From assembly GCF_029218125.1 (NCBI RefSeq), contig NZ_JARFXX010000011.1, positions 1 to 64,000 of the forward strand: 64,000 bases of DNA, in the 5' to 3' direction. Of the stretch, positions 33,551-42,005 are shown one piece after another; positions within the stretch are counted from its first letter, which is position 1, and every line of letters starts with the position of its first letter. The position numbers and the translations under genes are program-made. This DNA comes from Oscillibacter faecalis_A (GTDB taxonomy: Bacteria > Bacillota > Clostridia > Oscillospirales > Oscillospiraceae). Below the pieces are notes generated by a model. The model searched no databases. It was not told the origin of the DNA and saw only the letters and a program-made list of their open reading frames with translations.

Positions 33551-34169
33551 TTTATATATTATAGGGATAAAAAGAGAATTCGTCAAATACAAGGCTCTAC
33601 CTGTCGAAGCTGAGGTTTCTATTATGCCCCTAATGAATAAATCTACATTAGGGCTGGCTAACCAAGCGGTAACAACAATTAACTTAAAAGGGAGTTTGAA
33701 AATAAGTACCCGCTTGTAGCTATGGGCTGGACACGGAGCGACTGCTATGCCTATAACAGGAAGTATGGGGGATTGAAACGAAGGCGTCATGCTGCGTATT
33801 TTGCCCATCACACCGGTTATTTTTGCCGGTATATTCAGAAGAATGAACCAGACTGTTATGCTTGTGCCTGTCAGGTAGACGAACTAATAGAGCAATATCA
33901 AGCACGTCCACCGCTGAAAAGCCAACTGTTCATTTCCAAAACACACAAGAGGATGCGGGATCTATCTGACGCAGACTGTGGCGATAACAGCTTTCTGCTC
34001 ATCACAGCTATGTGGTGAACACCTGCACCTTGAGAAGTGAATGACCGTCCGAATCGGATATGCTTTCCGGTGAAGTATCGCGTCTGCGTACCAAGGAAAT
34101 CAAAACGCCGCTGAATATTGTGCAGGGGCAGGAACGGGTTCGGAGAAAACGGCATTTTATACCAAGGCC

Positions 34170-34193
34170 ATGTCTGCATGAGGATATGGCCCT
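34170..34193 (+). terminator. Hairpin with CTGCATGAGG loop upstream of TnpW-like gene 2
   Basis: Stem GGCCATGT/ATATGGCC around CTGCATGAGG. The loop matches that of the hairpin at 3318-3344 in the first module. It lacks a clean T-tract, so it may be a leader structure rather than a terminator. Confidence 0.5.
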
Positions 34194-34225
34194 GCCATTT
34201 TATAAAATATACGGAGGAATGAAGC

Positions 34226-34387
34226 GTGGAGCAGAAGCAGACTGTATTTCCACAGAGCCCGCGGCAGACGCAGACGATCTATGTGGATGGCTGCAAGGTT
34301 ACAGTTCGATATGCCGGCAAGGAGAATCCTGCCGCAGTTCGTGAGATCAAGGATATTCTTCTTTCAAACGTCTCTAAAAAGTCATAA
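34226..34387 (+). CDS. TnpW-like transposon microprotein (second copy)
   Basis: A 53-aa product from GTG 34226 with CGGAGGAAT upstream. The core QTIYVDGCKVTVRYAGKENP followed by helix AAVREIKDILLSN is the beta-hairpin-plus-helix layout of TnpW. It is not closely similar to the copy at 3438, so the two modules are independent acquisitions. It lies 115 bases before the second serine recombinase. Confidence 0.55.
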   Translation: MEQKQTVFPQSPRQTQTIYVDGCKVTVRYAGKENPAAVREIKDILLSNVSKKS

Positions 34388-34502
34388 AATTTGTGTTTTC
34401 TACGTGGATATGAGATAATGATGGTATAGATATGCACCTTGAAAATTGAAACGAGGCCATATACACCATTCCCCATATCGGAAGAAAACAGGAGTGATGT
34501 AT

Positions 34503-36134
34503 ATGTTAGAAGAACTGATAACCAAAGGGCGGCGCGTTTACTGTCTCTATCGTGTATCAACGCTGGGACAAGTCGAAAAAGATGATATTCCCATGCAAAA
34601 GGAAGCGTGCTGGGAGTTTGTTCGGCAGCATCCCGGATGGGAAATCGTCAAGGAGTTTTCGGAAAAGGGTGTTTCCGGGTTTAAGGTCTCAGCAAAAGAC
34701 CGGGATGCCATTCAAGAAATTCAGCGTGATGCCTTGCAGAACAAATTCGATATTCTGCTGGTATTTATGTTTGACCGACTGGGGCGCAGAGAGGACGAAA
34801 CGCCGTTCGTTGTGGAGTGGTTTGTCAAAAACGGCATCGAGGTGTGGAGTGCCAAGGAAGGACAGCAGCGGTTTGATACCCATGTGGACAAGCTGCTGAA
34901 TTATATCCGTTACTGGCAGGCGTCCGGCGAAAGCATCAAAACCTCTGTCCGCACCAAGACCCGAATGGAGCAAATGACGCAGGAGGGACATTTTACCGGC
35001 GGCGGTGTTCCGTTTGGTTATCGTCTGGAGCATAAGGGCCGCACGAACAAGCAAAATCAGGATGTAGGAGACCTTGTTGTAGACCCGGACGAAGCGGAGA
35101 TCGTGAAACTGATTTTTCAGAAATATCTCTGCGAAGGGTATGGAGCGCAGCGCCTTTGCCGGTATCTTGCCGAACAGGGGATTACAAACCGAAAAGGACG
35201 CAACATACCGACTACTTCAATCAACCGCATCATTAAGAACCCCATTTACACTGGGGTCATCCGAAATGGAGACAGCCAATCAGAGGCGCTGCCAGAGCTT
35301 CAAATTATCGACGCAGAAACTTATGAACGGGCACAGCAGATGATGGAAAAACGGGTGACCTGACATAATGATGTGCCGCTCAATACAAAGGGACGGTCTT
35401 TGCTGGTGGGGAATATCTATTGCGGTCACTGCGGCGGACGTCTGACACTGACCACCAGCGGACGAAAGCGTGTCCGAAAGGACGGGACTGTTATACGCGA
35501 GACCAGAGCAAGGTATCAATGCCATTACAATATTCGGCATCCAGGCGAATGTGACGGGCAATCCGGGTACGGCGTTGAAAAGCTGGATAAGCTGGTGGAT
35601 CAAATCATTCGTATCCAGCTGGGACGAATCCGGAGCGCATCCTCGCAGGAATTGATAGCGAAACAGCAGGCTAAGGAAGTAGACCTCGCAAAGTCCAAGC
35701 TGAACCTGCTGAACGAGCGATATCGGCAGAAGCAGCGGGAGTATCAAGACCTGCGCGCAGAGACCATCAAGGTCATCCAAGGCACCAGCCGCTTGAATGC
35801 AGACCTGCTGAACAGCCTTGTCAGCGAGACTATGGAACAAATCAAGCAGTTGGGGGCGCAAATTCAGACCACCACAGCCGAACTGGAAGAAACCGTACAG
35901 ACGGCCAGCCAAGTGCTGCGGGAATATGACCAGCTGATAAGCTGGGCCGAGATGTATGACCACTGCACCTTTGAAGCCAAGAAAATGATCGTGGCCCAGT
36001 TTGTAAAAGCAGTCCATGTGCGGCGAGATTATGAGATCGACATAGAGTTCAATGTGTCATTTGAGGAATTTCAAGCTCTGTATCTGGAGGGGAGCCAGAT
36101 CAAGCAAAAAGGCCGGGAGCAGATACGCTCCTGA
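34503..36134 (+). pseudogene. Large serine recombinase interrupted by an in-frame TGA
   Basis: ATG 34503 (AGGAG 9-13 bases upstream) opens a 543-codon frame. The catalytic domain has VYCLYRVST with nucleophile Ser19 and FMFDRLGRRED; the recombinase domain has GVPFGYRLEHKG and TSINRIIKNPIYTGVIRNG. TGA at 35361-35363 (codon 287) interrupts it, after which the same frame continues with the zinc ribbon (YCGHCGGRL, then CHYNIRHPGECDG), a long coiled coil and the C-terminal tail. No frameshift. The stop separates the catalytic/DNA-binding part from the ribbon and coiled coil that control integration; CGA or CAA to TGA/TAA-type change is likely. Confidence 0.85.
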
Positions 36135-36149
36135 CCCATTGAAACGAAA

Positions 36150-36182
36150 ACAAGGCAAGCGATATAATCACTTGCCTTGTTC
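36150..36182 (+). terminator. Terminator after serine recombinase 2
   Basis: Ten-base perfect stem ACAAGGCAAG/CTTGCCTTGT with an 11-base loop; T-tract minimal. Confidence 0.65.
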
Positions 36183-36183
36183 A

Positions 36184-36259
36184 TGGTGGACTCGAAGGGA
36201 TTCGAACCCTCGACCTCTCGGATGCGAACCGAACGCTCTCCCAACTGAGCTACGAGCCC
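36184..36259 (-). tRNA. tRNA-Ala (anticodon CGC)
   Basis: A 76-nt cloverleaf on the minus strand: acceptor GGGCTCG/CGAGTCC with the G3-U70 alanine identity pair, D arm GCTC/GAGC, anticodon loop TTCGCAT, T arm GAGGG/CCCTT and encoded CCA. Confidence 0.95.
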
Positions 36260-36329
36260 AAACAGCTATATTATTATAACATATTTCTGCGGCTTGTAAA
36301 GTACCTTTTTGAAAAAAACGAAATTTTGA

Positions 36330-36360
36330 AAAACAGGCCCGGAAGCTCCGGGCCTGTTTT
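36330..36360 (-). terminator. Terminator of the CDF transporter gene
   Basis: Fourteen-base perfect arms AAAACAGGCCCGGA/TCCGGGCCTGTTTT with a 3-base loop, just past the stop codon of the minus-strand gene. Confidence 0.9.
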
Positions 36361-36362
36361 GG

Positions 36363-37526
36363 TCATGTGTAGGAATGCTCCACCTGCACCACGGCGGTAT
36401 AGCGGCTGTCCAGTGAGCGGACCAGCGAGCGTACCTGCCGGGCCATTTCGTCATCGGCAATGCGGAAGCCGGGAGGCGTTACCACATCGAAAATCAAATT
36501 CGTATGGGTGGAGCCGGGGACGATTCGAAAATCGTGAATGCTGACCGAGGCGTCGATGCACTTCACCAGCGTCTCCACCTGTGCGCGGAGGGCAGCGGTG
36601 CGGCTGTCATCGGCGGCGATGGGGTCCATGTGAATCACTGCCTCACAGCCCAGCTTTTTATGAAGCTCATGCTCGATGTTGTCAATGACATCGTGCAGCT
36701 CCATGACGCTGCCGGAGGCCGGGACCTCCGCGTGGAGGGAGATCATCACCCGGCCGGGGCCGTAGTCATGCACCACCAGATCGTGTATCCCGCAGATTTC
36801 CTTGTGGGCCATCACCAGATCCTGAATTTCCCGAACGAACTCCGGCGTCGGCGGTACGCCCAGCAGGGGATCGATGGTAGCCTTGGCGGCGTCGATGCCG
36901 CCTTTCAGGATGAGAACCGCCACTACGGCGCCGACCCAGCCATCCACGGCCAGCCCTGTGAAGCGGCTCGCCAGCGCGGCGGCCAGCACGGCGGCGGTAG
37001 AGATGCTGTCGCTGACGGAATCCGCTGCTACGGCCAGCAGCGCCGGGGCGTCCAGCCGCTTGCCGACTGCGCGGTTATAAAAGGCCATATAGAGCTTTAC
37101 GCACACGGAAACCGCCAGAATCCCCAGCACCAGAGCGCTGAAGGCCACCGGCTCCGGGTGCAGGATTTTGCCGATAGACTCCTTGCCAAGCTCCACGCCC
37201 ATGAGCAGAATCAGCATGGACACCGCAAGGCCCGAAAGGTATTCCGCCCGCCCGTGGCCGAAGGGATGGCCGGGGTCCGGCGTTTTGGCGGCGATTTTGA
37301 AGCCCAGCAGCGTAATGATGGAGGAGCCGGCGTCCGAGAGGTTATTGAAGGCGTCCGCTGTGATGGCGATGGAGCCGGACAGCGTGCCTGCCAGCAGCTT
37401 ACCGGCGAACAGAAGCAGATTCAAGGCGATTCCCACCGCCCCGCAGAGAATGCCGTAGGCTGTCCGCAACTGGGTGGGAGTGCGGCCCTCCGGCTTGCAG
37501 AAAATTTTCGCAAGAAGCGAGATCAT
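36363..37526 (-). CDS. Cation diffusion facilitator (CDF) metal transporter
   Basis: A 387-aa inner-membrane metal/proton antiporter. Six membrane segments span about 25-215. Metal-site motifs: DAFNNLSDAGSS (about 58-69, D-x4-SD) and HPFGHGRAEYLSG (about 90-102) on TM2-TM3, and the matching VAADSVSDSIS on TM5. A cytoplasmic CDF C-domain (VHDYGPGRVMISLHAEVPAS) follows, then about 90 extra C-terminal residues with a second ferredoxin-like segment (DASVSIHDFRIVPGSTHTNL). Likely exports Zn, Mn or Fe; the metal cannot be settled by eye. Confidence 0.93.
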   Translation of the reverse strand: MISLLAKIFCKPEGRTPTQLRTAYGILCGAVGIALNLLLFAGKLLAGTLSGSIAITADAFNNLSDAGSSIITLLGFKIAAKTPDPGHPFGHGRAEYLSGLAVSMLILLMGVELGKESIGKILHPEPVAFSALVLGILAVSVCVKLYMAFYNRAVGKRLDAPALLAVAADSVSDSISTAAVLAAALASRFTGLAVDGWVGAVVAVLILKGGIDAAKATIDPLLGVPPTPEFVREIQDLVMAHKEICGIHDLVVHDYGPGRVMISLHAEVPASGSVMELHDVIDNIEHELHKKLGCEAVIHMDPIAADDSRTAALRAQVETLVKCIDASVSIHDFRIVPGSTHTNLIFDVVTPPGFRIADDEMARQVRSLVRSLDSRYTAVVQVEHSYT

Positions 37527-37585
37527 ATCAATCGCTTCCTTTCTGTTATAAAGTATAGGCCGCTTTTGCGGCCCATGCGGTTGAC

Positions 37586-38200
37586 TTATTTCTTTCCCGG
37601 GATGACCAGCTTCATGTGGCAGCAGAGGTCATCAAGGTCCCGGTCTGTGGCGGCGCTGAGCCGCAGCCGTGCGCCGCAGTCACGGCATGTAAGCTCCACG
37701 GCGTCCCGGCGGATTTCCATGGAATAGCTGTGGCTGCCGCAACCGCAGGTGATGCCATTGGGCCGGGCGGCAATATCCCGGAGCTCCGAGAGAAATTCGT
37801 ACATGATGACATTATCGGTGAAGGCCTCTGTCTCGCCGCTGCCGGACTGGGCCTTTTCCTTGGAGATGGCGATCTCTGCCTCCCGCAGATGATGGTCCAC
37901 AATGCCCTCATCTCCCACAAAGCAGCAGAACTGCCGGCTCTCCGGGCAGCTCAGAGCCGTGGCCCCCTCCCGGATGCGCTCCGGCGGACAAACCGCCTCG
38001 TGAATTTTACCGCAGACGCCGCAGGGCACCAGCAGGCGGTAGCGCTGTCCGTCAAAGCTCGTATGGAGCACGCTGCCGCCGCAGGAGCAGGCAATTTCCG
38101 CATCGGACGCCTCCAAAGCGAAAATGGAGCGGGCACCCATTACCGGCGCGCCGCATTTCGGGCAGATGTAGCCCAGAGTCCTCATATCACCAGCCATCAT
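37586..38200 (-). CDS. Cysteine-rich hypothetical protein with zinc-ribbon motifs
   Basis: A 204-aa cytoplasmic protein with many paired cysteines: YICPKCGAP (about 11-19), IACSCGG, VPCGVCGK, ITCGCGSHSY and LTCRDCGARL. These look like successive zinc ribbons. A helical segment separates the N- and C-terminal Cys groups. No named family recognised, though such proteins recur in clostridia. It is probably cotranscribed with the channel gene 18 bases upstream (minus strand). Confidence 0.7.
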   Translation of the reverse strand: MMAGDMRTLGYICPKCGAPVMGARSIFALEASDAEIACSCGGSVLHTSFDGQRYRLLVPCGVCGKIHEAVCPPERIREGATALSCPESRQFCCFVGDEGIVDHHLREAEIAISKEKAQSGSGETEAFTDNVIMYEFLSELRDIAARPNGITCGCGSHSYSMEIRRDAVELTCRDCGARLRLSAATDRDLDDLCCHMKLVIPGKK

Positions 38201-38218
38201 GGCCTCCTGTTCTGCCGC

Positions 38219-39424
38219 TTAAAGCGGCGTGTTTCCCGTTTTATGGTGCTGTTTGTAGAGAAGGACCTGATCCCCGGCCAGCAGAACCAGTCCGCCGTTT
38301 GGAATCAGAGTTTGTCCCCGGCGCCGGACCATGACGATCAGCGTCTGGCGGGAAATGTCCAGATTGCGGATGGGACTGCCTACCCACGGGTTCTGAGGCT
38401 GGAGGGTGATCTCCTGAAGCTCAATGCGGCCATCCTCCCGATAGGAGCCGGCTCCCAGCACCAGACTGTCCCTGCTCCGCAGCACCGTGCCGCCCCGGGG
38501 GACCAGCGTTTCCCGGCCCCGCTGAACAGCGGCCACGATGATTCCCTCCGGCAGACCCAACTCGCGGATGGCCCTTCCAGCCCACGCATCCTTCTGCGTT
38601 AAATGGACGCAGATAAAATGAACGTCCGAGGACGTGCCGTATTCGCTGATGCGCTTGATGCGGGAATACTGGTCCACAAAGCCGGCGGAAATGATGCCGG
38701 TGGGGATGGCCACCATGCCGACGCCAAGAAACGTGATGAATATGCCGAAAATCTTTCCCATGGTCGTAATGGGATAAATGTCGCCGTAGCCCACGGTGAG
38801 CAGCGTGGACACAGACCACCAGATGCCGGAAAAGGCGTTGGAGAACACCTCCGGCTGGGCGTCATGCTCCAGCGAGTACATACAAAGGCTGGAGGCGGTC
38901 ATCAGCACAAGAATGATGAATACGGAGCTGAGAAGCTGCTGGGCCTTGCTGGCGAGCACTTGTGTGATAACGTTCAGGGAATCGTAATAGGCGTTGATGC
39001 GGAACAGGCGGAAAATGCGGACCACCCGGAACATCCGGAACGCCACGGCTCCGGCGGGGAAGAACCAAGGTAAGTAATAGGGCAGAAAGCTCAGAATATC
39101 CACGATGCCGCCAAAGGAGAGCAGGTATTTCAAAATGGCCCGGGTCTCCGGCAGGTCGGGACAGCGGTATTTGGCGGTCCAGACCCGCAGCGCCCAGTCC
39201 ACGGCAAAGTAAGCCACCGTCCATTCCTCAATGGTAAGCAGCAGCACCCCGCAGCGGTCCTCCGCCGTATCAAAGGTATAGGCGATGGTCACGCCTAAAT
39301 TCAGAAAAATAACAAGGGTGTAGACGATGTCATACGCCCGGCTGGGAAAGTCCTCCGTGGAGCCGATGTCCACAATGGTCCCCATGCGCCGCCGGAGCGG
39401 CTCCAGAGTGCGCGGACCCGACAT
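38219..39424 (-). CDS. Voltage-gated-type potassium channel with RCK_C domains
   Basis: A 401-aa ion channel. S1-S4 lie at about 30-150, with an arginine-rich S4 (FRMFRVVRIFRLFRINAYYD, about 129-148). The pore follows with selectivity filter TVGYGD (about 208-213) and S6 (FGIFITFLGVGMVAIPTGII). The cytoplasmic tail holds two TrkA_C/RCK_C-like domains (IRELGLPEGIIVAAVQRG and IRNLDISRQTLIVMVRRRG), a ligand-binding module usually sensing nucleotides or ions. ATG 39424 is chosen for GAGGTGG-type ribosome site (AGGAGGTGG). Longer frames upstream are only the 17-bp repeat read as codons. Confidence 0.9.
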   Translation of the reverse strand: MSGPRTLEPLRRRMGTIVDIGSTEDFPSRAYDIVYTLVIFLNLGVTIAYTFDTAEDRCGVLLLTIEEWTVAYFAVDWALRVWTAKYRCPDLPETRAILKYLLSFGGIVDILSFLPYYLPWFFPAGAVAFRMFRVVRIFRLFRINAYYDSLNVITQVLASKAQQLLSSVFIILVLMTASSLCMYSLEHDAQPEVFSNAFSGIWWSVSTLLTVGYGDIYPITTMGKIFGIFITFLGVGMVAIPTGIISAGFVDQYSRIKRISEYGTSSDVHFICVHLTQKDAWAGRAIRELGLPEGIIVAAVQRGRETLVPRGGTVLRSRDSLVLGAGSYREDGRIELQEITLQPQNPWVGSPIRNLDISRQTLIVMVRRRGQTLIPNGGLVLLAGDQVLLYKQHHKTGNTPL

Positions 39425-39463
39425 ACGCCACCTCCTGACAGTTCCGCCGATACTGCGGCCGGC

Positions 39464-39582
39464 GCAGAGCACCGGCCCTGGCAGAGCACCGGCCCTGGCA
39501 GAGCACCGGCCCTGGCAGAGCACCGGCCCTGGCAGAGCACCGGCCCTGGCAGAGCACCGGCCCTGGCAGAGCACCGGCCCTG
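39464..39582. repeat. Seven perfect tandem copies of a 17-bp unit
   Basis: GCAGAGCACCGGCCCTG repeats exactly seven times (starts at 39464, 39481, 39498, 39515, 39532, 39549, 39566). It lies wholly between the promoter and start codon of the channel gene, so it is in its 5' UTR. The unit length is not a multiple of three, and perfect identity implies recent expansion. Confidence 0.98.
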
Positions 39583-39594
39583 AAAGTCCTATCT

Positions 39595-39623
39595 ATTATA
39601 ATGATATTATGGGAAAATGTAAA
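39595..39623 (-). promoter_or_regulatory. Sigma-A promoter of the channel gene
   Basis: On the minus strand TTTACA (39623-39618), exactly 17 bases, TATAAT (39600-39595). Predicted transcription starts just upstream of the 17-bp repeat block. Confidence 0.8.
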
Positions 39624-39770
39624 CAGATTTTCTGGATTTCCTTTTGATTTCAAGGGTTCGATGGCCTTAACATGATGGATGAAGCCGTAATTTTCTCTGT
39701 GGCGTCCGGCAGCGCGGCAAAAAGATGCACCGTCCCACTTCGCATGGAACGGTGTATGTTCAGGGGGAGC

Positions 39771-40247
39771 TTATCGCTCCTGTACCTCTTTCCCGCTGAG
39801 GTGTTCGATCTCGATTTCACACATCCGCACGGCTCTGCCGCCCTCTAAGATAGCCTGATCCGCCAGCGCCTCATCCGGGTAGTACTTCATGGCAAAGCGC
39901 TTCAGCAGCGCCATGGTCTCCGGGGTGCTTTCCAGCAGGCGGCAGCGGCCGAATACCACGGCGCTCCGCATATAGGGCGCCCATGCTTCCTCGCGGACGA
40001 TTTCTGTTCCGTAGGCCGTGAAGCAGACTTTATCGCAGACCTTGATGGCGTCCAGCTTGTATCCGGTGCGGGAGCTGTGGAAATAAATCCGCCCGGCAGT
40101 CTCATCATATATAAAATTGATGGGAATTGCGTAAGGATAACCGTCCTCTCCGTTGACCGCCAGCACGCCCCGGCGGGCCTCACGTAGAATTTGCCTGGTA
40201 TCCTCGGTGCTGAGCTCGTTTTTCTTTTTTCGGATAGGTCGAAACAT
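39771..40247 (-). CDS. PNPOx-like FMN-binding protein (pyridoxamine oxidase family)
   Basis: A 158-aa split-barrel protein of the pyridoxamine 5'-phosphate oxidase-like (nitroimidazole-resistance, NimA-type) group: GVLAVNGEDGYPYAIPINFI (about 28-47), IYFHSSRTGYKLDAI and a C-terminal EIEHLSGKE tail typical of clostridial members. Such proteins bind FMN and reduce small molecules. GAAAGGAGAGC upstream is a good ribosome site. No neighbour indicates the substrate. Confidence 0.88.
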   Translation of the reverse strand: MFRPIRKKKNELSTEDTRQILREARRGVLAVNGEDGYPYAIPINFIYDETAGRIYFHSSRTGYKLDAIKVCDKVCFTAYGTEIVREEAWAPYMRSAVVFGRCRLLESTPETMALLKRFAMKYYPDEALADQAILEGGRAVRMCEIEIEHLSGKEVQER

Positions 40248-40287
40248 GATTGCTCTCCTTTCTTTTATGTTGAACGCGGCAGGCCGC

Positions 40288-40944
40288 TTAGTGCGTCAGA
40301 ATATAGGTCTCCAGCTCTGCCGCTGTGTGAACCACCGCTGCGGCGCCGGCCTGCGCCAACTCGCCCGGCGCCGCATAGCCGAAAAACTCTACGCCCACAC
40401 AGGGGAGGCCGCATTCGGCGGCGCCCAGTACGTCATATTTGCGGTCGCCCACCATCAGCATGGAGGTCTTGTCCACCTCCGCCAGTCCCAGGCGGCGCAT
40501 GACCTCCCGGATGACATCGGCCTTCTGCCAATCCGCCCCGATGGGGCTTCCCACGATCGTTTGTAGACTTTGGGTGAATCCGAAGCGTTCGCAGATGCTC
40601 AAGCACAGCTTCTCCGGCTTGGAGGAGGCCAGCGCCAGCGTATATCCCCGCTCCTTCAGCCGCGCAAGCAGCTCCCGCAGACCCGGCGCGGGCTGGTTTT
40701 CATACTGGCCCACCGGCTCGTACCGCTCCCGGAAAACCTTCACGCCCCGGGCGGCGGTTTCCGTGTCATAGCCGCAGTAGGCCATGAAGGACTCCTGCAG
40801 GGGCGGGCCGATGAATTTCAAAAGTGTCTGCTGGTCCGGCATAGTGCCGCCCAGCTTTTCAATGGTATATTTCACGGAGTTGACAATTCCCTCTCGGGAG
40901 TCCGTCAGTGTACCGTCCAGATCGAATAAAACGGTGCGAATCAT
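40288..40944 (-). CDS. HAD-superfamily hydrolase, phosphoglycolate-phosphatase-like
   Basis: A 218-aa HAD phosphatase. Motif I LFDLDGTLTDS (nucleophile Asp8, general acid Asp10), motif II LALASSKPE (about 108-116), the Lys of motif III near 140, and motif IV VGDRKYDVLGA (about 170-180). A four-helix cap lies at 15-85, as in Gph/PpaX. ATG 40944 is chosen because AGGAGG lies about 9 bases upstream and motif I falls at the right place. Substrate not determinable; phosphoglycolate or pyrophosphate are family options. Confidence 0.9.
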   Translation of the reverse strand: MIRTVLFDLDGTLTDSREGIVNSVKYTIEKLGGTMPDQQTLLKFIGPPLQESFMAYCGYDTETAARGVKVFRERYEPVGQYENQPAPGLRELLARLKERGYTLALASSKPEKLCLSICERFGFTQSLQTIVGSPIGADWQKADVIREVMRRLGLAEVDKTSMLMVGDRKYDVLGAAECGLPCVGVEFFGYAAPGELAQAGAAAVVHTAAELETYILTH

Positions 40945-41059
40945 AGTGCAGGTCCTCCTGTATGCGGCGCGGGAAGGGGGAAAGCCCCGCCGGCAGCCGC
41001 TTTTTTCTTGCTGTATTTTATCATGTCCGCGCCGGGAGTGCAAACGGAGATTTGCATTG

Positions 41060-41578
41060 TCAGCGCGGCCGCAGTACCCCGGTGTGGTCCAGGGCCCGGA
41101 ACAGGCAGGCCGCCGCCACGCCGGTCACCGCCCCGGTGAGCAGAGAGGCTGCCAGCAGCACCGGCAGATAGGTCAGCGGCGCGGTGCTCCATAGTGTCAG
41201 GACCGCTGCTGCGATCTGCCCGCAATTATGGGCCGCCGCGCCGCCTATGGACACGCCGTATACGGACAGCTGCCCCAGCCGGGACAGGAGAATCATCACC
41301 AGCATGGCGGACACGCCGCCCAGCACGGAGAAGATCAGCGCATTCATATTTCCGGCGAATACCGCTCCCAGCAGGCAGCGTCCCACTAAAATTAAAAGCG
41401 CCTGTCCGGGCCCCAAGGCGTAGAGGGCGAACACCGTTACGATATTGGCAAGGCCCAGCTTGATGCCCGGCAGGGGAATGGCGAGGGACAGGGGGAACAG
41501 GTTTTCAAGATAGCTCAGGGCCAGCGCCATGGCGGTCAGCACGGCGCAGAGCGTCAACTGTTTTGTTGTCAGCTTCAT
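41060..41578 (-). CDS. Gx transporter / heptaprenyl diphosphate synthase component I-like membrane protein
   Basis: A 172-aa membrane protein with about five helices and the family start TLCAVLTAMALALSYLENLF, then PLPGIKLGLANIVTVFAL (conserved PGxKLGLAN). The Hpre_diP_synt_I/Gx-transporter family is found with ApbE and NusG-II proteins in flavin-based extracellular electron transfer loci and with Rnf-type clusters. It is the last gene of a three-gene minus-strand set with apbE; the linkage supports a role around quinone or flavin-dependent membrane redox. Confidence 0.88.
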   Translation of the reverse strand: MKLTTKQLTLCAVLTAMALALSYLENLFPLSLAIPLPGIKLGLANIVTVFALYALGPGQALLILVGRCLLGAVFAGNMNALIFSVLGGVSAMLVMILLSRLGQLSVYGVSIGGAAAHNCGQIAAAVLTLWSTAPLTYLPVLLAASLLTGAVTGVAAACLFRALDHTGVLRPR

Positions 41579-41588
41579 CGTGGGCCTC

Positions 41589-42005
41589 CTAACCGATCAC
41601 AACGTCCACGCCGGAGGAATCCGCCGCGCCGCCGGTGAGGGTGATGACGATGCGGGCGGGGAGGCAGATGATGCTCTGCCCGCTCCGGGAGATGGCCCCA
41701 GTGTGCACACAGTCCTGTGTGGGGCAGTCCGCCGAGGCGACATGGAGACGCACCGTGTCCCCGTCCCGCTCCGCCACCACGGTCAGCGTATAGCCGTTAT
41801 GACTGTAACTGCGGGGGCTGTCCAGCAGCGCCTCCGGGGCAAAGCGGTCCAGCTCCGTGCCATCGGCGGTGACGGTAACGAGGGGGGCACTGCCGCTGTC
41901 TGTGCCGCGCCAGACCGCCAGCGCCGCGAACATTGCCAGTGCAAGGATGACCAGCACGACAAGCCCGTCCCAGATATTCGGTTTCAGCTCAGGAGACTGT
42001 CTCAT
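41589..42005 (-). CDS. NusG domain II-containing membrane protein
   Basis: A 138-aa protein with one N-terminal membrane helix (about 12-32) and an extracytoplasmic NusG domain II-like beta domain with the conserved Cys pair and CLPARI segment (DCPTQDCVHTG, then SIICLPARIVITL). Despite the name this family is not a transcription factor; it is typically next to Gx transporters and ApbE. It overlaps the apbE end by 17 bases and precedes the Gx transporter by 10, so the three are an operon. Confidence 0.88.
   Translation of the reverse strand: MRQSPELKPNIWDGLVVLVILALAMFAALAVWRGTDSGSAPLVTVTADGTELDRFAPEALLDSPRSYSHNGYTLTVVAERDGDTVRLHVASADCPTQDCVHTGAISRSGQSIICLPARIVITLTGGAADSSGVDVVIG

Larger units (their letters stand above)
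33397..34225. other. Gene-poor region: divergent promoter repeats and module leader
   Basis: Contains the inverted repeat at 33413-33550 and the hairpin at 34170-34193. Open frames at 33522-33719 and 33722-34018 have no ribosome site or recognisable family and are not called. A repeated motif CACCTTGA-AA-TGAA occurs at 34027-34041 and again at 34436-34450. Confidence 0.5.
24702..36183. mobile_element. Defence-rich accessory island
   Basis: Between a tRNA-Leu scar and tRNA-Ala lies a block with lower G/C, no housekeeping genes, an AbiE pair, a type I restriction system, a broken MjaI-like enzyme and a second serine-recombinase module. It may be composite: the tRNA scar suggests a tyrosine-recombinase element, the right part a serine-recombinase element. 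Exact borders are not proven. Confidence 0.55.

Noticed and set aside
33722..34018. 98-codon open frame upstream of the second TnpW-like gene
   Set aside because: No ribosome site and no recognisable family; it lies in the leader region of the module.
39425..39574. N-terminal extension of the K+ channel through the repeat
   Set aside because: The extension is only the repeat read as codons; a strong ribosome site precedes ATG 39424.
39464..39582. Tandem 17-bp repeats as a CRISPR array
   Set aside because: Units are contiguous with no spacers and no cas genes are nearby; it is a simple tandem repeat.
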